A stretch of DNA of 7,071 nt, from NCBI GenBank assembly GCA_030682505.1, contig JAUXOH010000416.1:1-7071 (forward strand), given 5' to 3'. Within the stretch, counting starts at the first letter, position 1. Each line of letters starts with the position of its first letter. The notes under the pieces are model-generated. The model was not told the origin of the DNA and made no database searches. It saw only the letters and a program-made list of their open reading frames with translations. This document shows, in pieces, positions 1 through 5,807 of the stretch. Both the position numbers and the translations under genes were made by a program. This stretch comes from Candidatus Didemnitutus sp. (lineage in GTDB: Bacteria > Verrucomicrobiota > Verrucomicrobiia > Opitutales > Opitutaceae).

Positions 1-1200
1 GAAAACCTTCCAAACCGGCTGCAGGGCGAAACGCCGGATATTGAGGCGCCGCCGGAAGTCGGGCGGCATTTTCGTGTAGGAAAGCAACACGGGTAGCAGC
101 AGCATATTGGTGAAGAGCACCAAACCGACTCCGAGCGAAGCGGTGATCGCCAGTTCTTGAATGATCGGGACCTTGACCAGATAGATGGTGATGAAACCGA
201 TGGTATCGGTCGTGATGGCCACCGAGCCGGGGATCAGGAGGGAACGAAAGGCGCCGCGCGCTGCCTTCTGCTCATCCTGGCCGACATTATACTCGTAACG
301 AAAGGCCCGCAGCATCTGCGTCGCATGGCTCACGCCGATCGCGAAAACGAGGAAGGGCACCAGAATGGAAAGGGGATCAATGCCGAAGCCCAGCAGGTTG
401 AGCAGACCCAGCTGCCAGACCACCGCGAAGGTCGAGGTGACCATCGGGATCACGGTCAACATCGTGGATTGGGAAAAATACCGCAGCAGCAGGGCGGTGA
501 TGATGAACGACACCCCGAAAAACATCAGGACCCCGCGCGCGCCGTCGGTGATATCGCCAATGACCTTGGCGAAACCGATGACGTGCACGTCGACTCGCTC
601 ATTGGCAAATTTGGCGCGCAAGTTGGTTTCCAGGGCATCGGCGACCTGCTTGTAATTCAGCCGTTCGCGCGTCTGCGGATCCACCTCCAGCAGGGAAGCA
701 ATAATGATGGCGCCGCTGAAATCGTTGGCGACCAACTGCCCGACGCGCCCGGATTTGATGATGTTTTGGCGGACACCCTCCAGCCCTTCCGCATCGGGAA
801 CAAAATCGGCCGGAATGACGTTCGCGCCGATGAGGCCGGCTTCGACCACCTCAATGTAGCGAACATTGGGCGTGTAGATCGACGTGACCTGCGCCCGATC
901 AACACCGGGCAAATAGTAGGTTTCATTCGTGGCCTCCTTGAGCGCCTGGAAAAACTCGGCGGTGAACATGTCGCCGTCCTTGGCGACGAGGGCAATGACC
1001 ACCCGGTTGGCTCCGCCGAACTGTTCCTGGTATTTCTTGAAATTCTCGATGTATTCGTGACCGATCGGCAGCTGCTTGTTGAAGCTCGCGTCAACGATTG
1101 TCTTGGCGGCGAAAAACCCGAAAACCAAGGTCGCCAGCAGGAAAAGCCCGACCACGAGGTTGCGGTGGCGAAAGACTTTTTCTTCGATCCAGGAAATCAT
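1..1200 (-). CDS. RND/MMPL-superfamily exporter, N-terminal half (partial at window edge)
   Basis: This is an inner-membrane pump of the RND superfamily, in the 'predicted exporter' group related to MmpL and the hopanoid transporter HpnN. The 400 codons are open from the ATG at 1200 to the window edge, so the C-terminal half is missing. Visible parts are TM1 (about residues 14-34), a periplasmic loop domain (about 35-222), then five hydrophobic segments near 223-240, 247-270, 277-297, 319-343 and 347-375. The conserved SVAITTDTIGF stretch (326-336) sits in TM5. TM4 reads FAIGVSHATQM, with Ser291-His292 where MmpL proteins carry the proton-relay Asp-Tyr pair. The start is fixed by a 4-nt ATGA overlap with the upstream propeller gene, which suggests translational coupling. 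No Shine-Dalgarno is visible. The family assignment is solid. The substrate is unknown; a hydrophobic molecule is inferred from relatives and from the DUF1302/DUF1329 neighbours. Confidence 0.88.
   Translation of the reverse strand, partial: MISWIEEKVFRHRNLVVGLFLLATLVFGFFAAKTIVDASFNKQLPIGHEYIENFKKYQEQFGGANRVVIALVAKDGDMFTAEFFQALKEATNETYYLPGVDRAQVTSIYTPNVRYIEVVEAGLIGANVIPADFVPDAEGLEGVRQNIIKSGRVGQLVANDFSGAIIIASLLEVDPQTRERLNYKQVADALETNLRAKFANERVDVHVIGFAKVIGDITDGARGVLMFFGVSFIITALLLRYFSQSTMLTVIPMVTSTFAVVWQLGLLNLLGFGIDPLSILVPFLVFAIGVSHATQMLRAFRYEYNVGQDEQKAARGAFRSLLIPGSVAITTDTIGFITIYLVKVPIIQELAITASLGVGLVLFTNMLLLPVLLSYTKMPPDFRRRLNIRRFALQPVWKVF
1197..1200 (-). other. ATGA stop/start overlap coupling propeller and exporter genes
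   Basis: On the minus strand the propeller gene ends CCA-TGA and the exporter begins ATG-ATT, sharing the four bases ATGA. Such overlaps commonly give translational re-initiation and near-equal production of two partners. This is the strongest sequence sign that the propeller and the RND pump act together. Confidence 0.85.
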
Positions 1201-2159
1201 GGGATGACGGGCAAGGTTAACTTCACGGCGCCGGCCTCGCCGACCGTGACAATGGCGCCATCACTCGTGGCGATGATCTCGGCGATACTGGTGGCGAAAT
1301 CGGCCGGCTGCCAATGGTTGAAAGTCTCGCCGGAATCCGAACTGAGGAAGAAATTCCCTCCCTGACCGGCGAAAATGATCGCGCCATTTTCCAAGCGAAT
1401 GCCGGAAGAAATGAGGACCTTGGTCTCGCTACTGTGATCAGTCCAACTGCCACCCTGGTCCGACGAGGTCAAAATGTGGCCGCGGAGGCCGGCGACGACG
1501 ACATTGTGCTCGTCCAGTGGGACGGCGGCAAACAAGGAGCCCTCGTAGGGCATTTCGCTCACGTCCCAAGTGCGGCCCGCGTCCCGGGAAACCAGCACGG
1601 TGCCCGCTTCGCCAACCAGATAGAGCAACCCGCCGGGTCCTCCGGTGAGGCGGTTAAAATGAAAATCAGAGTCTGCTACTTTGCGGGCGGTCCACAATCT
1701 GCCGCCATCAGCTGTTTCTACAAAGCGACCGTAGGCCCCAACCGCAAAACCGTGGTTGGCATCACGAAAATGAACGTCGAGGAACACGGTTTCCATGTCC
1801 TGACTGTCGTCCTGGCGGGTCCAAGTGCGGCCGCCGTCGGTGGTCGCGATAATCACACCGTCATGACCAACCGCCCAGCCATGCGTTGCATTGGCAAAAG
1901 AGACGCCGGTCAGCATCGCCCGGGTGGGGGTTACGCTTTGGCTCCACGTGATGCCTTCGTCAGTCGAAACCACGACGTGTCCGCGGTTCCCAACGGCGAC
2001 GAGGTTGTTCCCGGCGCGCGAAATATCGAGGAGCAGCGACTTGGCGGCGAGTGCCGCAGGCTCCGAAAATTCCGGAGCGGCCAACAGGATGACCGATACA
2101 GCAGTCAGCGCGATTGCGCCCAGGGAAAGGCGAAGAGCAGCGAAGAGGCGGTGCGCCAT
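1197..2159 (-). CDS. Secreted YCF48/BNR-type beta-propeller protein
   Basis: A 320-residue protein related to YCF48/HCF136 (photosystem II assembly factors) and to BNR/sialidase-type propellers. A short basic N-terminus and hydrophobic segment (about residues 10-30) form a signal peptide or membrane anchor. Six Asp-box motifs (S/T-x-D-x-G-x-x-W/F) begin at residues 65, 106, 149, 191, 232 and 273, only 41-43 residues apart. A companion VG/AG-x-x-G strand occurs seven times (AVGNRG at 55, AVGHDG 96, AVGAYG 139, LVGEAG 181, VAGLRG 222, FAGQGG 263, TVGEAG 305), which predicts a seven-bladed propeller. No catalytic sialidase residues are evident, so a scaffold or chaperone role in the periplasm is more likely than enzyme activity. 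No photosynthesis gene is nearby. It is probably an accessory subunit of the overlapping RND exporter (inference). The ATG at 2159 is the only one that keeps the full signal sequence; no Shine-Dalgarno precedes it. Confidence 0.85.
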   Translation of the reverse strand: MAHRLFAALRLSLGAIALTAVSVILLAAPEFSEPAALAAKSLLLDISRAGNNLVAVGNRGHVVVSTDEGITWSQSVTPTRAMLTGVSFANATHGWAVGHDGVIIATTDGGRTWTRQDDSQDMETVFLDVHFRDANHGFAVGAYGRFVETADGGRLWTARKVADSDFHFNRLTGGPGGLLYLVGEAGTVLVSRDAGRTWDVSEMPYEGSLFAAVPLDEHNVVVAGLRGHILTSSDQGGSWTDHSSETKVLISSGIRLENGAIIFAGQGGNFFLSSDSGETFNHWQPADFATSIAEIIATSDGAIVTVGEAGAVKLTLPVIP

Positions 2160-2215
2160 ACTGACCGAAATGAGGTTACAAGATTGGGGGTGAAAGAGTC
2201 CGGGAAGGACGGGGT

Positions 2216-2249
2216 GAAGAAAAGACGGCGGGCACGAATGCCCGCCGTC
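2216..2249 (-). terminator. Strong rho-independent terminator after the DUF1329 gene
   Basis: Read on the minus strand, there is a perfect 11-bp stem, GACGGCGGGCA pairing with TGCCCGCCGTC (arms at 2239-2249 and 2224-2234). It is closed by a TTCG tetraloop and followed at once by TTTTCTTC. It starts 25 nt after the DUF1329 stop codon. The U-run lies on the minus-strand side only, so it should stop transcription coming from DUF1302-DUF1329. It lies upstream of the propeller-exporter pair, which must then depend on read-through or its own promoter within about 2160-2215. I found no convincing promoter there. Confidence 0.88.
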
Positions 2250-2274
2250 GTGTCAAATATCAGCAGGCGCCAGC

Positions 2275-3633
2275 TTAGCGCACGCCTTCCTGACGCAAGC
2301 GGGCAGGGGTGTAGTCCTGCGGGCTGCGGGTGAGGCCGAACTCATACATCTTGTTTTCGTTGTCCAAACCGATGGTGAGGTAACGACCCGCGATGAGATC
2401 AGTGTGGACCTCGAGCGTGGCCCAGAACGTCAGGGCATCATAGTAATTGATGCAATGCGCTTCCGAGATGCGCCAGAGTTGGCCGCGACCGTCGTATTGA
2501 TCGACTGCGAGGATCTGCCAGCTGTCTTCGTCGACGTAGAACGTGCGGCGGGAGTAGATGTGGCTGGTGCCGGGCTTGAGGACAGCATCGACCACCCAGA
2601 CGCGGTGAAGTTCATAGCGGGTGACATCCTGGTTGATGTGCAACGGCTTCAGAATGTCGGCGACCTTGAGTGAGTTGCTATGGAGCTTGTAGGAGTTGTA
2701 AGGGACATACATTTCCTTCTTGCCCACCAGCGTCCACTCGTAGCGATCGGGCGCCCCGTTGAACATATCGAGCTGGTCGGACGTGCGCATGCCGTCCGAA
2801 GCCGTGCCCGGATTATCATACTCGATCGAGGGGGCCTGCCGCACGCGGCGCTGCCCGGCGTTATAAAGCCAAGCACGACGTTTTTCCTTCACCTGATCCA
2901 GCGTGTCGTGCACGAGCAAGATGGACCCAGCGAGGCGGGCCGGGGCGACGACGGCCTGCCGGAAGTAGAGCAGCACGTTGTCGAGACCGGCTTCGGTCAC
3001 GTCGGATCGCGCATAATTGAAGAAGAACTCTTCCTCCAATTCCACGAGGGTGTAGCTGCCGTTGCGCTGCGGCGCGGCTTGGGCGACGCTGCGGCGAGCG
3101 GCGACTCCCCGATAGCGGGTGAGATGATTCCAAATCACCTCGACCCCAGCTTGCGGAATTGGGAAGGGAACTCCGACGATGGAGCCGCTGATGCCGTTGC
3201 CGCCATCGGTCAAGTTGGCGGTGGTGGCATTGGCCTTGGTCGCATCATAGACCCGTTGGGGAACCGATGCGGTGCGGTGCGACGGATAGACCGGCATTTT
3301 GTAGCTCGGATACGTCTTCAGCAGGGCCAGGTGGCCGGCGCCGAGTTGGCTCGCGTATTGATCTGCATTTGCACCGGTGATGGTGAAGAGCGGCGTCTCC
3401 CCGGCGAAGGGATCTGGATGATGCATACCGGGGCGATAACCAGCCGGGGCTTCGGTAATGCCGCCGTTCCAGGCGGGGATCGTGCCAGCGGCGTTGCCGG
3501 CCTTTTCACCACCGAGCGGTGTCAGGTCGTTGCCGAGGCGCGCCGCATCGGCCGGCGAGATGCCGGCAGTCGCCTGCAAGGCGAGGGCCAGCACGGCGGA
3601 GCTTGCGATAAGGGTTCGAATTCCTGCTTTCAT
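2275..3633 (-). CDS. DUF1329-family secreted periplasmic/outer-membrane-associated protein
   Basis: A 452-residue protein of the DUF1329 family (about 450 aa is usual, so full length). It begins with a basic n-region and hydrophobic core (MKAGIRTLIASSAVLALALQ), with likely cleavage after residue 23 or 30. There is no lipobox Cys near the start. Family hallmarks include LGNDLTP (33-39) with EKAGNAAGTIPAW (43-55), RRAWLYNAGQRRVRQAP (252-268), the YDNPGTASDG stretch (272-281), and GKKEMYVPYNSYKLH (304-318). The function is not biochemically established. I recall the fold being regarded as resembling LolA/LolB lipoprotein carriers, which would suit a hydrophobic-ligand shuttle; treat that as inference. 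It lies 19 nt after the DUF1302 gene, and the two families are frequently neighbours in Proteobacteria. An intrinsic terminator follows its stop codon. The ATG at 3633 is preferred because the signal peptide begins directly there. Confidence 0.92.
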   Translation of the reverse strand: MKAGIRTLIASSAVLALALQATAGISPADAARLGNDLTPLGGEKAGNAAGTIPAWNGGITEAPAGYRPGMHHPDPFAGETPLFTITGANADQYASQLGAGHLALLKTYPSYKMPVYPSHRTASVPQRVYDATKANATTANLTDGGNGISGSIVGVPFPIPQAGVEVIWNHLTRYRGVAARRSVAQAAPQRNGSYTLVELEEEFFFNYARSDVTEAGLDNVLLYFRQAVVAPARLAGSILLVHDTLDQVKEKRRAWLYNAGQRRVRQAPSIEYDNPGTASDGMRTSDQLDMFNGAPDRYEWTLVGKKEMYVPYNSYKLHSNSLKVADILKPLHINQDVTRYELHRVWVVDAVLKPGTSHIYSRRTFYVDEDSWQILAVDQYDGRGQLWRISEAHCINYYDALTFWATLEVHTDLIAGRYLTIGLDNENKMYEFGLTRSPQDYTPARLRQEGVR

Positions 3634-3652
3634 GTAGGGTATGGGTAAGAAG

Positions 3653-5614
3653 TTAGAACGAATACTTCACGTTGATTGATGCGTAGTCGCGATCGGCGAG
3701 GAGGTTGTAGCGACCGGCACCGGAGAAGCTCACGTAGCGAACCTCCATTGCCCAGGCGTTTTGATAGGTGAAATCAACGCCGACCGTCAGGGTCTTGCGG
3801 CCCCGGACAAAGTTGGCGACAGGCGAGGGCGAGTTGCCTTCGACATCGTGGGCGAACGTGAAGAGCGGCGACATGTTCACGCCCATGAAGGCGTTGTTGT
3901 AGTCGAGCCGACCGACGGCTTGGTAGCCCCAGGAGAACGGACTGGCAAAAGCACTGAACGGTTCCGAGAGGGGCAGAATGCCGGAGGTGTTGTTGCCCGA
4001 AGCATTCATGGCCTGGAGGTTTCCGCCCACGAAGGTCGCGGCGCCTTCATAACGCAATTTGCCCGTGGAGGGTAGGTCAGCTTTCACGAAACCGGTTTCA
4101 ACCAACATCGTAGTTTGATCGGCGCCAAAGATGCCGCGTGTCACCTTGGTGGCCGTCATCTGGCCGGTCCACACCTTGTGGCGACGATAGCCCGGGAGGT
4201 AGGTATTGAGACCGAAGGCGCCGATTTGGTTGTTCAGCGCAAAACGTGAGCCCAGCGGGGAGAGCGCGGCAAACAGCAGTTCAATGTCGTCAACTTGCAG
4301 CGGTTGGTTGTTCCGGTAGCTCATCTCGCCCTGGAGGGCAACGCCACCGAGGTTGGTGCTGAAACTGGCACCGACCAGATGGATGTCTTCCGGAAACTCG
4401 ATTACATAACGACCGGTTGCCGCAGCAACGAGGAGTTCGCGCTGGCCGATCTGGCCGGAGACATTCGCGACTGTCGCGTAGTAGGGACCCCAAGCCGGTG
4501 GCAATGCGCTGGCGGGCACACCGGTCAGGGTCGCACCAATGAGGGTCTGCAGATTGGCCGGACCGCCGACCGCTGTGGAAATCGCCCCGGAGGCTCCGCC
4601 CAGCAAGGCAAACGTGTCGCCCACAACGACGGCGGAATTTACCGGAACAGTCGGAGTGCGGGCCGAGATGATCGGCAGGCGACTGTGGTAGTTCATGTAG
4701 TAGACGCCGAACTCCGTGTTATTGAAGTTGGAGAGGTAACGGAAATTCAGACCCCATTGGCCGGAATGGTCAGGCTCGACGTCCGTGCCGCGACCAATCG
4801 GTCCGAGGGTGCCGCTGTCCGGAAGGGCGCCGAAGCCGAGATAGACCTTCTTACCGCCCTTCGCGACGAAGTCATTCGTCGAGAAGTAGCTGCCCGGCGG
4901 ATCGACGCGGGTGCGCTCCCAATCGAGCATGTAGAACATTTCCATCGTGACATTGTCCGTGATGCCGAGGGAACCCGAGACGAGGTTGACCGGGCGCAGG
5001 GCTTCCTTGAGTTCGGAACCCGGCGTGCGCAACTTGGCGACGTCGATCGGATTGACCGAGTTGATGCCGTTCGGGATGAACGTGCTTTCACCCCAGCTGA
5101 GCACCTGTTTGCCGACGCCGATCCGGGCCGGCATGTCGCCGAGGGTCGGCTTGAAATAAACGAAGGCATCGAGTAACTCGCCGCCGGCGGCGACGATCTT
5201 CTTCGCCTCATCGCTTAGCGCCGTGCGGACCCTTTCCTTTCCGGAGTTGGCGAAGTCATTGAAATAATAGCCCCGGACGAAAACGCCCATGTTTTGGTAA
5301 TCCAGCTGCAGATCGTGATTCGCTTTGATCAGGAGCGACGCCAATCCTTGTTCGTAATTCAAATTACCATCGTCCGAATTAACCGAACGCTGTTGTCCCG
5401 GCACATTCTCAAATCGAGAGGTGATGCCGTAGAATTGGGTCGAGGGATCGTTCAGGCGGTAGAGACCGCCGACAGACACGGTGGTGTCGAGGCTGCCCTT
5501 GACTTCTCCGATTTCGAAGACGAATGCCTGGGTCACAGGCACGGCCACGAGCGCGGTTAGGGCGATGATCGCCTGCAGGAGCAGACGACGATGCATAGGT
5601 TTGCTTGGGTTCAT
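3653..5614 (-). CDS. DUF1302-family predicted outer-membrane beta-barrel protein
   Basis: A 653-residue DUF1302-family protein, close to the usual family length. A signal peptide (MHRR then LLLQAIIALTALVAVPVTQA, likely cleaved after Ala30) leads into FVFEIGEVKGSLDTTVSVG. Family blocks are plain: SVNSDDGNLNY (77-87), GKQVLSWGESTFIPNG (168-183), PGSELKEALRPV (198-209), DPPGSYFSTNDFV (238-250) and YYMNYHSRLPIISAR (305-319). The C-terminus, SINVKYSF, ends in Phe with alternating residues, a typical outer-membrane barrel insertion signal. Residues 321-390 form a nearly uncharged Ala/Gly/Val-rich segment. The open frame extends upstream to 5827, but those 71 extra residues are not hydrophobic, would overlap uvrA and precede a good signal peptide, so the ATG at 5614 is chosen. 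A second ATG seven codons... six codons later (MHRR) is also possible. It is the first gene of its cluster. It probably forms the outer-membrane channel or docking site of the system (inference). Confidence 0.93.
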   Translation of the reverse strand: MNPSKPMHRRLLLQAIIALTALVAVPVTQAFVFEIGEVKGSLDTTVSVGGLYRLNDPSTQFYGITSRFENVPGQQRSVNSDDGNLNYEQGLASLLIKANHDLQLDYQNMGVFVRGYYFNDFANSGKERVRTALSDEAKKIVAAGGELLDAFVYFKPTLGDMPARIGVGKQVLSWGESTFIPNGINSVNPIDVAKLRTPGSELKEALRPVNLVSGSLGITDNVTMEMFYMLDWERTRVDPPGSYFSTNDFVAKGGKKVYLGFGALPDSGTLGPIGRGTDVEPDHSGQWGLNFRYLSNFNNTEFGVYYMNYHSRLPIISARTPTVPVNSAVVVGDTFALLGGASGAISTAVGGPANLQTLIGATLTGVPASALPPAWGPYYATVANVSGQIGQRELLVAAATGRYVIEFPEDIHLVGASFSTNLGGVALQGEMSYRNNQPLQVDDIELLFAALSPLGSRFALNNQIGAFGLNTYLPGYRRHKVWTGQMTATKVTRGIFGADQTTMLVETGFVKADLPSTGKLRYEGAATFVGGNLQAMNASGNNTSGILPLSEPFSAFASPFSWGYQAVGRLDYNNAFMGVNMSPLFTFAHDVEGNSPSPVANFVRGRKTLTVGVDFTYQNAWAMEVRYVSFSGAGRYNLLADRDYASINVKYSF

Positions 5615-5669
5615 AGCGATGGGAAACACTATAGCCTCACACGGAGGCGCTTGGGGGTTAGGGTCGAGC

Positions 5670-5687
5670 GAGCCATCAACATGGCTC
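5670..5687. repeat. Perfect inverted repeat GAGCCAT-CAAC-ATGGCTC
   Basis: There are 7-bp perfect arms around a 4-nt spacer. No T-run follows on either side, so it is not an intrinsic terminator. It lies 56 nt upstream of the DUF1302 start codon. It could be a dimeric repressor site, or a hairpin in the 5' leader if transcription starts at the AT-rich patch further upstream. The function is unknown. Confidence 0.45.
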
Positions 5688-5715
5688 ATCAGGTCGGGAT
5701 GAAGGGTATTTTTAT

Positions 5716-5730
5716 GACTTTGTTCAAGTC
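5716..5730. repeat. Inverted repeat GACTT-TGTTC-AAGTC inside the AT-rich patch
   Basis: There are 5-bp perfect arms around a 5-nt centre, located in the AT-rich patch where promoters are most likely. The spacing is compatible with a small dimeric regulator site, but arms this short can occur by chance. The TGTTC centre recalls half of some SOS boxes, yet the matching GAACA half is absent. Confidence 0.3.
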
Positions 5731-5807
5731 TTAATCCTCGGACTGGCAGGACTTTGGTTTCGCGATTAGCGTTTTGACCCCCGGCCGAAATCCGCAACGG
5801 TGGGTCC

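Larger units (their letters stand above)
5615..5807. promoter_or_regulatory. Divergent intergenic region between DUF1302 gene and uvrA
   Basis: These 193 nt separate two outward-facing genes, so they should hold both promoters. The notable composition is an AT-rich patch at 5708-5735 (22 of 28 bases A/T) in a GC-rich window. Two perfect inverted repeats lie here (5670-5687 and 5716-5730). A TATAGT hexamer on the minus strand (5633-5628) resembles a -10 box but has no matching -35 and would leave only a few bases of leader. I could not define a convincing sigma-70 promoter on either strand, and I saw no recognisable LexA box for uvrA. Confidence 0.6.

Noticed and set aside
157..1365. Long plus-strand open frame of 402 codons opposite the RND gene
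   Set aside because: Its translation is low-complexity and rich in Asp, Gly, Arg and Gln with no family resemblance. It is the antisense shadow of a clear RND protein in GC-rich DNA.
1197..2159. Photosystem II assembly role for the YCF48-like protein
   Set aside because: No photosynthesis gene is present. The context is an RND exporter with envelope proteins, and propellers of this type are widespread in non-photosynthetic bacteria.
2680..3648. Plus-strand open frame of 322 codons opposite the DUF1329 gene
   Set aside because: It has no recognisable domain, and the minus strand here encodes a full-length, motif-rich DUF1329 protein.
4295..5176. Plus-strand open frame of 293 codons opposite the DUF1302 gene
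   Set aside because: It is an antisense shadow with no signal peptide or motif, and it lies over the best conserved blocks of DUF1302.
5774..5779. TTGACC as a -35 box for uvrA
   Set aside because: At the right distance downstream (about 5797-5802) there is only ACGGTG, which is not a -10 element, and a start there would leave almost no leader.
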